From Artemisia argyi (lineage: Eukaryota; Streptophyta; Magnoliopsida; Asterales; Asteraceae), in the NCBI GenBank assembly GCA_030686995.1, contig CM060680.1:200371322-200435321 (forward strand): DNA of 64,000 bases, written 5' to 3'. The translations under genes were made by a program, and so were the position numbers. This document shows, in pieces, positions 35,399 to 48,040 of the stretch. The notes beneath the pieces were generated by a model. The model made no database searches, was not told the origin of the DNA, and worked only from the letters and a program-made list of their open reading frames with translations. The first letter of the stretch is position 1, and each line of letters begins with the position of its first letter.

Positions 35399-35443
<45 letters not shown>
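34003..35443 (+). mobile_element. 5'-truncated LINE (L1 type), zf-RVT plus RNase H
   Basis: Begins within ORF2 (NPSFIWRSL..ARDII) and ends in a 44-A tail (35400-35443). One TGA stop at 34067-34069 and one frameshift near 34660-34700 break it. No target duplication was recognised, since the flanks are the arms of an inverted-repeat element. Confidence 0.85.
34004..35379 (+). pseudogene. LINE ORF2 C-terminal part
   Basis: The first part reads KGQRWNIGNGMKVRIWEDHW, FRFWDASTNGEFTCKSAYW, VWLANIPSKVKIFVWRAC and then CVHCSTPMEDIKHALFLCDW, the zinc-binding zf-RVT region after the reverse transcriptase. After a frameshift, LMLMLMWRIWCARNSKAHG leads to a complete RNase H domain. Its acidic residues are in INCDAG, VVEAEAKAI and LETDAS, with a last D in RRDGNKIAHELAR. 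The reverse transcriptase and endonuclease are absent. The RNase H frame is open from 34669 to the stop at 35377-35379, but a stand-alone function is not suggested. Confidence 0.85.
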
Positions 35444-35445
<2 letters not shown>

Positions 35446-35640
35446 GCTAGGTTTGACTTCATAAAGTCAAACTTTGCAACTTTTTTTCTTCATAAAATTG
35501 GTAAACTCTCCCAAAATTTGCAGATTTTGTGGATATTTTGGAATTTTTTATTTATTTATTTATTTATTTTAATTGGGTATTTGATATATGTTGGTGAAAA
35601 TAAGTATTTTCTCATTTTCCTCAAAATAAATTAGGTCATT

Positions 35641-36509
35641 GTATCAAAAGTTTAGTAAGTGGGTTTTAAATATAAAAACCTTTGCCGACTATAGAATAAC
35701 GATGAAGCTTGCAAGCCTTGCATACATACTCTTTGTTTTCACAAAGTAACAACAACTTTGAATTAACATTGTTTTAATAATATTAGAATATGCACATCAA
35801 AATCAACAATATCTAGTACAGTTACAAGTTATCATTTAATATTTGATTCAGAATTTAAGTGCCCAAAACGTAATTTGTACTCTTTAAATACGAGTAGTAG
35901 AGAAAATTTATGAAATGCTTTTAATTACATATAATTGGGTTTTTTACGTTTTGATAACTTGCCATTTTGGCTAATTTGTAGCTTATGGGTTTAGATCTCA
36001 ATAGTTGTGCAAATAAGTTATATTGGTGCTTTCGAATAGTTTTATAGTTCAACTAACCAACCGTATCATACCTAACATATATTATTTTGAACCATAATAT
36101 ATATTGCAAGTGTTATGTGTGCTCTTGAATAATAATGGTGATGCTACTTCTAACACTTTAATATTAATTTCTACTACTTATAATGCATGCATATTTACCT
36201 TTTAATTTTAAAATACTTAAAATTTAAGTAATGTTAATTGCATATAATACCTTTTACTAAACAAGTTTAAATGAAAAGTTTTACTCATTGTAATTAATTC
36301 GGTTTAAATTACAAGTTTTCAAAATAACTTTAATTAAAAATGGTAACAACATTCACCACTAAATTAATAATTTAAATATTTCTTGATCTTTAATTTTTTT
36401 TTTTCATTTATAACTCATAGACGTTTTTTCTCACAATAACTACAAATTAATCTCGTAGGTTTTTTTGGGTTCAGGCTATTCAATGCAAGTGAATTTTAAC
36501 TAATGTGTA
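35641..36509. other. No gene seen
   Basis: AT-rich. TCTACTACTTATAATGCATG near 36169 resembles the 5' end of the Helitron at 39095, but no partner 3' end is visible. Confidence 0.45.
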
Positions 36510-36518
36510 TGCAGCCTA

Positions 36519-37092
36519 GGGGCGTTCATTTACGACACGACACGAACCCAACACGAAGTTAAACAGCTTTGGGTTGAGAATAAACATGTTTTGGTAAAAA
36601 CAGGTCAACCCGTCTAGCCCATTTAATAAACTGGTCGTTTTGGGTGAGTAAGTATTAAACAGATCAACCCATGAACCCGTTTAAGTATTTAAATCTCTAA
36701 AAAAATAAAATATATAACTTTATTTTTGTTAGATTTGGATAAAATGTATTTTGTTATGTGCTTAATATGAGTGTATTATGATTATAATTCAAATATTATT
36801 GAAATTGTCGTATAATTATTTGTATATTATATTTATCCTTTCTAAATTGCCTTTTGGATTTAAACAATTTGAATCGACAAACCACAAACCTTATTCACCA
36901 CTTGACATATTAACTTAAACAGCTTAAATGAGTCACAAACAGGTTACGCGTGTTAACCAGGTATGGGTTTGGGTTAAGTTTGACACGATTAATAAACGGG
37001 TCATGTTTGGGTTAAGGTTATACTAACCTATCAACTCACAAACCCGAACAGGTCAATCCGAACATGACTCAACTAACACCCCTAATTTGGAT
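36519..37092. mobile_element. Non-autonomous TIR element with 9-bp flanking repeat
   Basis: Flanked by TGCAGCCTA (36510-36518 and 37093-37101). The ends are GGGGCGTTCAT... and ...AACACCCCTAATTTGGAT, partly inverted. The interior holds repeated AACCCG/CGGGT words in both directions (AACAGGTCAACCCGTC, GGGTCATGTTTGGGTTAAGG). No coding. Confidence 0.6.
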
Positions 37093-37101
37093 TGCAGCCT
37101 A

Positions 37102-39094
37102 ACCGAGCATTCCATCGATCATTTCAACTCTTTTTCATACCACCATCAATGCATGTATCTAAGGAGGTTTGAACTTAATATATGTTATAATATCATTAAG
37201 ATATCGGGTCACTAGGCTAACTTTTTTTATGATATTAGATGGTCTATACACAAGATTAGGTTTACATAAAAGTTTCAAACAAGACAAAATTGATAGTTCG
37301 TATTAGGAAAATGGGGTCAACAAGGAACGAGAAAAATTGCACTCGTCTTTTCATTAATATGTAGCACATGCAAATTGTATGAATAAAAGGAAACATACTT
37401 ATCTTAGTGATTAAATTAAACAACGTCTATAAGCGGCATGCAACCTAATAGCATGAACATGGCTAGTTAGAAATGACCAAAACAACAGAAAAGACAAGCC
37501 GAGAACAACACAATAAAGGTTTGATTACTAGATAAATTTTGTCGCATATCGATCCATACATGATACATCACACTCAAGATTCACTTGTTCGTGGATAATC
37601 GTACGTACTATAGGTTAGTAGACGAGGGAGCAGCTCATCGTGGTTGTTAGTAGGCACAATCGATCGCCTTAATCTAACGTGACATGTTAGTTCCTAACAT
37701 GATCAAACGATTGGTTAGGACTAGTCGATAACGATTGAAAGGCATGTTAAGAAACTAATGAGTATATATAATTCGGCATTATTATTTTATTTAACATATC
37801 CATACAATCACGTTCGTCAGGACCAAAGTATTGTCCTTTGTACATTTCAAGTATCATGACGTTTTTAAATACTAAGCAATATGAAAATATAAAACTGAAA
37901 ATTGAATAGTACTTAAATATTTCCATAGACATCTATTAGTTGACGAGCAATAGGGATCTTGGTCAATTTAGTATGTTAGATTGACGTTTCTATATCATAA
38001 ATACTCGTAATAAATAATAGGGTTAATGGCCTCTATATGTATCATAATTGTTATCATTTTTTTTTTTATATATCAAACATTTTTGTTTGCTATTATGTCA
38101 TTATGTGTACTAAATTTGATTTTTTGAATATTTTTGTGTATTTTATGACCATTTTGCTCCTCTTATGTTAATAAAATGAGGGGCAAAAGGATCATAAAGT
38201 ATACAAAATGCAAAAGAAAAGTATATATATAATAAATTTAGTACACAAAATAGAAAAGAAAAATTATTCGATACATATAAAAGAAATAAATGACAACTAC
38301 AATGCATTTTTATGTCATAATACTACTGTAAATAGTATATGCAATAATGAATCAAATATATAGACTTCAAAATTTTTGACCAACCTCTTGCTTTTAGAAA
38401 AAAGTTCCGAAACAACTCACAACACGTTAGACAACACAACAATTTTTGCTTAAAATACTACTATTTAGTTAAAAACTTGTAAGCAATATGAAGCAATCCG
38501 TCATCGATAAATACCATGCGAGTCATTGAAATGTGCACGGAACTATAACTTAATAAGTATCGAATTAAAAGAATAATATTAAAATAAATAAATAAAAATA
38601 AAAAAGAAGACAAATAAAAACTATTGAATATCTACAACCTAATAATAAGTTGTTTGGAGTAGCTTATTTGCAAGAGATTAGACGGTTTCATAAAACTCAA
38701 AATAGTTTCTACAAAAATTAGCATGTAAATAAGCTTTACTTTTTAGATTTATTATACTCCGTAGTGGTTTAAGAATATATGTCCAAATTATTTTGTTGAG
38801 GTTTATAGCAATTATTTCAATTTTAGGTGAAATGAAAATGCATGAGATTTTGAAAATTTCTAAACTATTTTATAATTTTTTTTTAAGTTTTTCTTTTTGA
38901 AAATGTTGATTGTGGTTTATGATATGAAAAACATTATGAAATTAAGTTTATCGTAATAGCAATATGTTTATAATATGAAAATATTAAAAACTTGATAATG
39001 TATTAATTGTATAAATATTTTTAAAAAATCATTATAGTTGATGCCCTGATATAAACAAATGATCATAGAAAATAAACTAAATTTAACACACATA
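37102..39094. other. No gene seen
   Basis: AT-rich intergenic sequence without a feature that I can support. Confidence 0.5.
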
Positions 39095-39551
39095 TCTATA
39101 CTACTTATAATGCATTTAGACACTTTTCTCTTATTAATTTTTTAAGATTTTCTAATATAGATTTTAAGTAAATACTACTTATAAAACATAGTTTACAAGT
39201 ACTTAAAGCACACATAAAAAAAAAATATTTATCTAATACAATTAATACACTATTAAAAACACCATTTTACCCAAAAATAAAACTATTTAAGCACAATGTA
39301 CAATATAATTAAACTTTCACCTCTTCATAAAAAAATACACTATTAATACAATTAATACACTATTAAAAACACTCCTTCACAAAAAATACAACTTTTTAAC
39401 CACAATATAAAATATAATTAAGCTTCTAAAACATTAAGCTTTCAAAACAAAAATATGAGATCCAGCAACCCGAAATAATAATTCGAGATATTCGTCGCCG
39501 CAAATTTTATTACAGGGTACCCGTCATCGCATCGCGCGGGTACTCTGCTAG
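39095..39551 (+). mobile_element. Non-autonomous Helitron, 457 bp
   Basis: Starts TCTATACTACTTATAATGC after an A and ends CTAG before a T, fitting insertion into AT. A stem (GTACCCG at 39517-39523 with CGGGTAC at 39537-39543) lies just before the end. No coding inside; AT-rich with an internal repeat (AATACACTATTAAAAACAC). Confidence 0.75.
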
Positions 39552-41164
39552 TACAATAATATAAATCATAAACTGTGTTGACTCAATTTTTATTGTTTGA
39601 CGATGCACTTGATTTCTCAAAACAGTTCCGGCAAGTTACATTTCAGGCGTTGTTAATTACAAAGTTTCGATCCGTTTTATGCTTTCTACTCGGTTACTGT
39701 ATTAAACTTACTACGTAACATAATATAATGTAGTGATTTAAACTTTTGGTTTGCCGTAGTTGAAGTGAACTAAAATCTCACAATTGATCAGATTCTAAAA
39801 CTCGGTAGATAAACATTTTGAAATGATCAATAAATTAATTATCAATTTTTTGAGAATAGCGTGAACAATAATCATTCCTTGTTTACATTTTAAAAGAAAT
39901 CAAAATTAAACCATCGAGTGTGTCTAATGGTAAAAAACTTATAAATATCAGTAACAAGATATGAAAAGGTTTTAAGTTTACAAATCTCATGGGGAAAACT
40001 CCACCCAGTTTGAGCGTGTGTAATGCACACAAATCTCATGAATTAATCGGCCACTTCATAAATTATAGTTAAAAAAGAATATAGTTAAATTGCAAGAATC
40101 GTCCCTATGGTATGTTTAAAATTGCAAGCGCCGTCCCTGCTTTTTCCAACGTGCATGAGTCGTCTTTGTGGGAAACTATTGGTGCGGATATTCTCTGCTT
40201 CAAAGTGAAATGACAATGTCTCATTGGAGCAACGCATTTTAGTCATTTTATTTAGGCAGAGACGATATTTGCATCAATTGTTTTTCACAGGAAGGATGCA
40301 TGCGTTTTTTGTAAAGAGAATTGATTTGCACATGACCGTCTCGTGATTTTCGGTGGCCCTAGCAAATAACAACAAAAAGACCATATTACACTAATAAACT
40401 AAAAAGAATTTATTATAAACTTTAATTATGAATCATATATATTTAATATTCTACATATTTATATGCAAAACTAATAAAAATGTGGTCTTTTTTAAGTGGA
40501 AACCTGTAAGATAGCACCTATTGCCCCTTTGCGAGACCTTTATGGATTTGCACACTCCTAATATTTATTGACACACTTCAATGTATGCATTAAACAGTTG
40601 TACTTTAAGTATTATCTGCTTTAACTGCTTGTATATTGAAGTGTCTCAATAAATTCGTAAAATATGCCAATCACTTCCCTTTCGTAAAGGCAAGAACAGT
40701 ACTCGCAATTTGGCCATTCTATAAGGTGAAATTCGGCAATTTACTCAAAAGAATATATAAGTGAATAAATAAATAATAAATGAAAAGAAATAAGTTTTTT
40801 TCTTTTTTAGAAAATAAAAAGAGAAAGAAGGTGTGGGTGAGGGTGAGGGAAGGAAAGGTGACAGACATGTTAGGTGAGAATTTGGTGGGTGAGAGAACGT
40901 GCAAAGGAGTAATAATCACTTCCCCGATATCAGAATCTCCATTTTGGCCCCCTTTACGACGTCGTTTCATTCGTACCTTCTTTATTTTTTCCAATTACCT
41001 TTTGGGCCACATATAAATAAATGGTCCAACTTAGGTACTATTTTGGCCCAATTTTTGACTCACATATATCGCTTTTTTCATTTATTATATCAAGTGGTCA
41101 AAAGGAAATTAATTTTTATTTTTATTATTATTCATTTTTCATTTTTATTTTCATTTTTCATACA
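39552..41164. other. No gene seen
   Basis: Includes at about 40090-40340 a diverged piece of the 'aattgcaagaatcgtcc' MULE-end family. The rest is AT-rich. Confidence 0.45.
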
Positions 41165-41310
41165 CTTTGTCGGAGGTCTTCTTGGAAGCAATCTCCTTAC
41201 CCTCGGGTTCACCCAAAGATAAGAGTATGTCCTGTCTATATTCTACCTCCTTATACCCTGCTCAAGCAAGATCAAGTATCGTTGTTGTTCTTGTTATAGT
41301 TATCGCTAGT
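41165..41310 (+). mobile_element. SINE with TTG-rich 3' end
   Basis: CGGAGGTCTTCTTGGAAGCA, TCTCCTTACCCTCGGG, GTCCTGTCTATATTCTACCT, ending TCGTTGTTGTTCTTGTT. The TTG-repeat end is typical of a group of plant SINEs. Confidence 0.6.
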
Positions 41311-41412
41311 ATACTTATTGTTTTATAATCACTTACCGGGTCCTTTTGGGAACCGGTCTTTCTACTGTTGGATAAGATATGACTGTCTGCATCATGCATT
41401 CTCAAATTCTGC

Positions 41413-42590
41413 TACAACGCGATTGGTAATTGTTGTATAATAGACTTGTATATTTTTGAATGAAAACAAACTACAATAATACAAATAGACCACATTTATC
41501 TAAGTATAACCCCTTACTTGTGAAGCAACAACATTCAAATATGTTGCTAAGCCAAAGACATGTTTGGTAGTAATAATATTTATTGACATGGCACTTTTTG
41601 ATCCGGATGATAAGGTAAGGAGAATGATTAGGAGACCTAAATTATGTGACTAATTGTGTGCTTAATAGATATGACAATAAATTGTTAGTTTGTGAAGAAG
41701 TGGTCCATTTGTTGTTTTTAATAGAATGTTGACACATATGTTTAGGCATATTATTAGACATACGAGTTAGGTATCCCAATTAATGCTCGATAAAGTAAAT
41801 GTTTGATTTTCGACAAGCTATTTCTCTATGTGAATAAATATAAAAGATACAAGTAAGGTCATATCATTAGAACTAAAGATTTACATTAATTACTTGCTTT
41901 ATGATAAAGCAATGATAAATTTATATCTACTAAACTTTCATGTTGTTGTCAATCTAGTCTTTTGATTATGAGAGTACAAAAGGTTTTCACTTTTACCCCT
42001 AAAACTCCATGTTTGATGTTTCATCATTTAAAGGAATTTTGAACCTCACTTTAATTTGGGCCCACAATTTCAATTCATTGGCGGGCTTGTCTTTAAGTGG
42101 GCCATATAGATAAACATCATAAAATAGATTTGACTTGTTACAGTCTTCGACAAAAGATATCTATGTCAACATTATATAATGAAAACCACATATGTTAAAA
42201 GTTTCTAGATTTTTCAAGTGTTCTTATCGATATCTAAAATGATACCCGATTGAACATAAAACATATAGCTCAATTCATATTGCAAAAGTTGAAAAGTCTT
42301 ATAGAATGTTAGAATTTTTTATTTTATTTATTTATTATTTTTTTTGTTCAAAAGAATACCGATAGATGACAATAAAATCTTTTGTACAAAATGTTTGTGG
42401 CCAAACGTCCAGACAAATAACGTATCGTCGTTTGAACCTGCAAAATCTTATTTAGGTGACCAGGTCATATCGGTTCCGTTATAAAAATAACGTACAAACA
42501 TAATTGAAATTTTTTGTTAACGTCAAAGCAGGTGCAGACTACGGGGGTTTTCAAATATGTCTGGAACAACGAGAATTATCGTAGTGTAAT
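41413..42590 (+). repeat. Direct duplication, copy 1
   Basis: Shares order and sequence with 43018-44172, for example ATGTTGCTAAGCCAAAGACATG and AATTTCAATTCATTGGCGGGC/AATTTGGCGGGC. Several small insertions and deletions separate the copies. The offset is about 1.6 kb. No gene in either copy. Confidence 0.8.
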
Positions 42591-42701
42591 ATTTTGTCAA
42601 TAATACTAGTTTTTCTGAAATATATACTTTGTCCTAAACTTTTGTGTTAAAAATCCGTTAAAATTTTAACCAAAAGACACCATACTTTTTAATCTTAAAT
42701 A

Positions 42702-42958
42702 CTCCATCTGTTCCACATTAAATGTCCATGTTTGACTTTTTAAGTCTTTTTTTTTATCAACTTTGACTTTAAATATTTTTGCTTTTGTTATACAGTATTT
42801 GATAAAACTTATACGCAATGAAAATACATTTAAAACTTAATCCATTCATATATTTTGTATCAAGTATTATATTACACAAACAAAAATACTTAATGTCAAA
42901 GTTGAAAAAGAAAAACTTTGAAAAGTCAACCATGACATTTAATATGGGACGGAGGGAG
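42702..42958. mobile_element. Stowaway MITE
   Basis: 257 bases between TA dinucleotides (42700-42701 and 42959-42960). Starts CTCCATCTGTTCCACATTAA and ends GGGACGGAGGGAG, the typical CTCCCTCCGTCCC end. The inner arms (TGTTTGACTTTTT... / ...AAAAGTCAACCATGAC) are inverted. Confidence 0.9.
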
Positions 42959-43017
42959 TATGTCAATACAATTTTCAGATACATTAGAGTGATCTTAAAT
43001 ATGTCAATACAATTTAG

Positions 43018-44172
43018 AACAACGCGATTGATTATCGTTGTATAGTAGACTTGTGTCTTTTAAAAGGAAAACAACTACGATAATACAGATAGACGACATT
43101 TATATAAATATAACCCCTTAGTTGTGAAGGAACAGCATTCAAATGTGTTGCTAAGCCAAAGACATGCTTAGTAGTAATAATATTTATTGACATGACTCTT
43201 TTCGATCCGGTGATAAGCTAAATGTTTGATTTTCGACAAGCTATTTCTCTGTGAATAAATATAAAAGATACAAGTAAGGTCATATCATTAGAACTTAAGA
43301 TTATGTAATTACCATAAAAGTACTACTCCTTACATTAATTACTTGCTTTATCATAAAGCAATGATAAATCTATATCTACTAAACTCTCATGTTGTTGTCA
43401 ATCTAGTCTTTTGATAATTAGAGTACAAAAGGTTTTCACTTTTACCCTCAAGCTCCATGTTTGATGTTTCATCATTTAAAGGATTTTTGTCACTGTAATT
43501 TGACCCACAATTTCAATTAATTTGGCGGGCCTGTCTTTAAGTGGGCCATATAGATAAACATCATAAAATAGACTTGACTTTGTTACAAGTCTTCGACAAA
43601 AGATATCTATCAAAACTTAAATCAAATAATCAATGTCAACATTATATAATGAAAACCACATACTGTATGTTAAAGTTGTTTGTTATTCAATATCTGAGAT
43701 GATACCCTATTGAACATAAAACATAGCGCAATTCACATCACAAAAGTTGAAAAGTCTTATATAAGAATGTTAGATTATTGTCATTGTTTAAAGGTATACC
43801 GATAGATGACAATAAAAGCCTTTGTAAAAAAAATTTGAGGCCAAACGCCCAAAAAAAGTTGTTTCGATTCTTTTGGAAATGTCATCGTCGTTCGAACCAA
43901 CAAAATCATAATTAGGTGACCAGGACATATCACTCTGCCAGGTTCTTCCTTGTTGACCGACATTGTAGTGCCCGACAGTTTCAAAGAATGGGTGAAGTCT
44001 CGGGATCTGCTCTACTCGAGTGAGAGATTTCCCGTGTAGAGTAGTCTCCGTATCAGTTGGTTCCGTTATATAATAGCATGCACACGTAATTGTAAATTTT
44101 TGTTAACGTTAAAGTAGCGGACTAGGGGGTTCTCAAATATGTCTGCAAACAACGAGAATTATCAGTGTAACA
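43018..44172 (+). repeat. Direct duplication, copy 2
   Basis: See copy 1. Similarity stops exactly at a Helitron-like terminus at 44173. It carries an extra piece at about 43940-44065 (GACTAGGACATATC..., CTACTCGAGTGAGAGATTTC) not seen in copy 1. Confidence 0.75.
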
Positions 44173-44215
44173 CTAGTTATAATACTCGTGCACGCACGGG
44201 GTTTTTCCAGAAAAA
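44173..44215 (-). mobile_element. Helitron 3' end, minus strand
   Basis: Read on the minus strand: CCCCGTGCGTGCACGAG hairpin, eight bases, CTAG, then T. The matching 5' end to the right was not found, so the element extent is unknown. Confidence 0.6.
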
Positions 44216-46893
44216 TTTAATTATATAGTATTATCGTTTAAAAACAGAAAATCTTACGTATATTTTAAAAAGTTAGAGCATCAACATGTGCGAAAGTAAG
44301 AAAAATAGTTAACAGAAATTGTAAATATAACCGTGGCATTGACCTTGTATTGATTCTTGAGCGTGTCTCCTTATAATGTTATTGGGTCAAAGGTTCTTTG
44401 ATCACATTGGTTTACACATAAATCAAATTTATTTTAAAATTTTTGTTTACTATATGGACATATAAAAATTTAAGTGTGAAAATTATGATATAAGTACAAC
44501 TAATAAGTATGCATGAGTTTTTCATTATGTATTAATATCAATTAATATTTTGTAAAAATTTTATTGGACGAAAGATTTAACTTTGTTTAGCTGACATAGA
44601 TGTTAATGTTGAGGTTGATGTTGTTGTTTAACTTTAACTATTGATATCATGCTCTACAAAATGTGCAAGTTCAGTAGAATATAATGAGCGTTGATGAAGT
44701 AAAACTATACTCCGTAAAGTTTTTTAAGAATGTTTTTCCGGATATCCGTATATAAACTTTAAATAATAATTACATAAGTCGTTATAAGTACAATCACGTA
44801 TATTTATTTTCATATTATAGTAACTCGTACTTATCATTTGATATTTATATTATCGTTAATAATAATTTAACTGTATTTAATATTTAAACCCGTGTACGTA
44901 TAGATTAAACTTTTAAACAGGATAACATGAGTTCTTATTTATATTATATTTAACGTACATAGTAAAAAGATATTTTATTAGATGAAAGTTTAAAACTAAT
45001 ATTTATTTTAAAAGTATTTAACGTATATTAAAACTAATTCGTACATTTATAAAAAAAATTAAGTTTAATGAATAGAAGTCTCAAACCAATACTAATACTC
45101 ATGTAATTGTAAACAAAGTTCATATTATAAACTATCTATCTATAATACTATAAGATTCAGTCCCTAAATTTAATGTGGAGTTATGATGATAGAGTTTTTA
45201 GAGTCAGAAAGAAGATGGAGTCCTTTAGTATTCTTCCGGAGTAAATACCTGCTTATCAATGCCTTACCTGCGTATGAATGCATGCATATCAACAGTCCTA
45301 TGTAAAACAATTAGATATTCAATTGCACAGCCTACAATTATAGCTCAATAATTGTTTAACCTTTTCAACTCCATTGAAGGTTATATACTCCCCTATAAAT
45401 AGCACAATCCAAACAGGTTCGCAACATACTCTTCCACCGCCACAACCATCGGAACCGCTGCCAACATCAACTATTTTCGCTGCCGACACCACTGAATCTT
45501 AATTTAAGATGTGGTGTTTCGAGCTTGGGTGGTTTCGTTGTTGTTTTAGCAGTTCCAATGGTGATCCAACAACCAGATTCCAACAACCAACAACCAACAA
45601 CAAACAATATACCATACAACAAAAACAAGGTTGTTACCTTTTTCCTCACAAATATCACAACAACAACAACAACAAATGAAACAATAAAAAAATGATATTC
45701 ATCTCCTCAAATCTTTCGCACACCAAACCGAAAATCACAAAATCAAATGAAGAAAAGGAATGAGAAGTCAACACCATCTCTGTTTCATACGCAAGAAACA
45801 AAAAGAAATGAAAAAAAGGAAATGATAGTCATCTCCTCTAATCTTTGTTTCATACGCAAGAAAAAAAATCAAATGAAAATCACAAGCAATTTGGAACATT
45901 TCAAGCAACACAAACCATCTCTTTCGTATTTCCCATCCTCCTCAATATCATTCCAACTCTAAACAAAACAAGAAACGAAAAAGATACAAGATCTCAGAAT
46001 CGGTTCAACTTTGTTTCTAATCTTTTAAAGATTTTTTCAGTTGAACCCATATCATCACCGATCTAAAAGAAAACAAAACATGCAACATTAACCTTACCCG
46101 AGACCTTATACAAGGATCTTGAAGCCTAGAACGACAATAGTAGATTCATGTTTTATAGTGATATGAGTCTGTGTGTTTGATTCGATTGAGAGTTAGATAA
46201 AATGAGGGTTGTGATTTGTTAGGGTTGTTCAAAAATTAATATTCTTATTAAGCTTAAACCTTTAATTGTTCTCATTTCGACTACTACGTATATATTACTT
46301 TGGCGCACTGGCTCGATTACTAAATATATATTACTAAATCGATGGCCCGTATTTTATTTGTTACTTTGGCACACGGGTACAAATACTAAATATCTAAATA
46401 TATAACTAAATATATTACTATGATGTAACCCAGATGGCTAAATATATTACTAAATCGATGGCCCGTACAAATACTAAATATATACTATTTCAATCGTATA
46501 TACTCTTATAAAATCTTTATAGTACTATTGTTGAAGTAATATACACGAATCTAAAAACCGAAACTTATTGATAAACGAAGTCCGTCCATCACCAAAAAGT
46601 GAGAGTTTCAAATATTACAAAAAATAATGCCGAAAATTACGTTGTAAACACATAGATAACTGAATAAATGAATAATGTAACACTATTCGACTTATAAGAT
46701 TAAACACTATTGGTTTTGATGGTTATAAAACCTGAATATCATTTTTAGTTTTTAAGAATTAATGGTTTTTTATTTGGAGGTTATCACATAAATGCTGTTA
46801 GGATTTTTAACTTTTACATATATTTTTTTGTTAACATAAATGTTTGATCTAATGATGCTAGCAAATATCTTCTTTTTAGATGAGTTTGTCAAA
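44216..46893. other. No gene seen; possible gene fragment near 45.4 kb
   Basis: CTATAAATAGC at about 45390 followed by a C/A-rich leader and CAACAACCAACAACC repeats resembles a plant promoter and 5' UTR. No coding continues from it. The rest is AT-rich. Confidence 0.4.
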
Positions 46894-46901
46894 CTGTCAA
46901 C

Positions 46902-47241
46902 TAAGGGTGAGCAAACGGACCGGATGGACCGGACCGACCGACAAAACCGACCGGACCGGACCGGACCGACCACATTCGGTCCGGTCCGCGGTCTAGGCTT
47001 TTCTGCTAATTCGGTCCTCGGTCCGGTCGGTCCGGTCCGGTCCGGTCCGGACCGACCAAAAAACCGAAAAAACGTGCCAAAATACGCCTAATTGGACCGG
47101 ACCGACCGAAGACCGGACCGGACCGAACCGGACCGAGACCGGACCGACCACATTCGGTCCGGTCTCGGTCCAAGGGTTTCTCCGGTTCTCGGTCCTCGGT
47201 CCGGTCGGTCCGGTCCGGTTTTTGGACCATGCTCACCCTTA
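46902..47241. mobile_element. hAT-type MITE built of GGACC/GGTCC repeats
   Basis: Ends TAAGGGTGAGC and GCTCACCCTTA. Perfect 8-bp duplication CTGTCAAC (46894-46901 and 47242-47249), the hAT length. The interior is two related halves of about 160 bases (both with CCGACCACATTCGGTCCGGT) made largely of GGACC and GGTCC words, so it is highly self-complementary and far more GC-rich than its surroundings. Confidence 0.9.
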
Positions 47242-47249
47242 CTGTCAAC

Positions 47250-47826
47250 TAAGAAAGTGGTTGAATGTTGAGAGAAAAACATAAATGTCTTTGACTTTAA
47301 ATTGTGAAAGAAGAGTAGGATGGCTTGGCTACTATGCAAGAATGTACTTTATTTTCCTACACTTTATGATATGTTTATTTGTATATTTATGATTTTTACA
47401 CAAATATTTGATAATACGATTTAGTACTATGTAATAAAATGAAGTGGAGCATAACACAATAAAAAATATAACACACACACACACAAACCAAAATGCCAAA
47501 CCCTATTAGGGATGGTCTTCTTTGTAAAATAGGGAGGGTTCTTATAACCCTTTACATTTGGATTACGGGTCATGTTGTATAAACCGCGAAGCATATGGTA
47601 CAATCGCCCGAAGCTTACAATCATTGGAAACCCTCCTTATAGGGGTCCTTATAAAATCCCCCTTAAATTACTTATAACTACTTAGTTGATAAGGAAATTG
47701 AAAAGATAATAAAAAATTATATGTTGACTAATACCGTAAAAGATATGACATGCACAGTTTAAAGAAATGGCAGTAGTCTCAAAGAGGTGAAGGTTGTGTA
47801 CCAATAAAAAATTGTACTTTCGATCA
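47250..47826. other. No gene seen
   Basis: AT-rich. The minus-strand open frame near 47427-47624 has no motif. Confidence 0.45.
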
Positions 47827-48040
47827 CAACTTAATATCCAAAAGCTCATTTAAAAAATACAACACCACAAAACCAAAACAACATCAAACATTTTTAAATT
47901 TTTAAAAAGAAAATCAAAACATTTCATACAACATACTAAAAAATAATTAAGCATACACTCGCCAATATACAGTAAGAATACGCGATAAACAATTAGATTC
48001 GAAGCCCGTGTGTAGCACGGGTTCTGCATGCCTCGTAGGA
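47827..48040 (+). repeat. Direct repeat flanking the tandem array, left
   Basis: Matches 55832-56045: ACAACATCAAACATTTTTAA, TAATTAAGCATACACTC, GAATACGCGAT, then a hairpin-containing stretch AGCCCGTGTGTAGCACGGGT. The hairpin followed by TCTGC resembles a Helitron 3' end but lacks CTRR. Confidence 0.7.

Larger units (their letters stand above)
33483..35640. mobile_element. Inverted-repeat element split by a LINE
   Basis: The left arm at about 33483-33655 (ACTTATTTTTACTAACATA, AAATACCTAATTTTTATCAA, AAAATTTGCAAATTTTATG, TTTGACTTTGTGAAGTCAAA) is the inverse of 35444-35640. A second hairpin lies inside the left part: 33684-33785 (ATTGCTTTCTTTTTCGG, GCTTAGCTCAATAAA, ATTGCTTTTTGAATCAC) against 33887-34000. 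The LINE at about 34003-35443 sits between the inner hairpin and the outer right arm. Confidence 0.65.

Noticed and set aside
40780..41016. Overlapping short frames near 40.8-41.2 kb
   Set aside because: No motif and frames on both strands; the right part is a SINE.
46840..47339. Several overlapping open frames rich in R, P, D and G
   Set aside because: They are translations of the GGACC/GGTCC repeat of a MITE in different frames.
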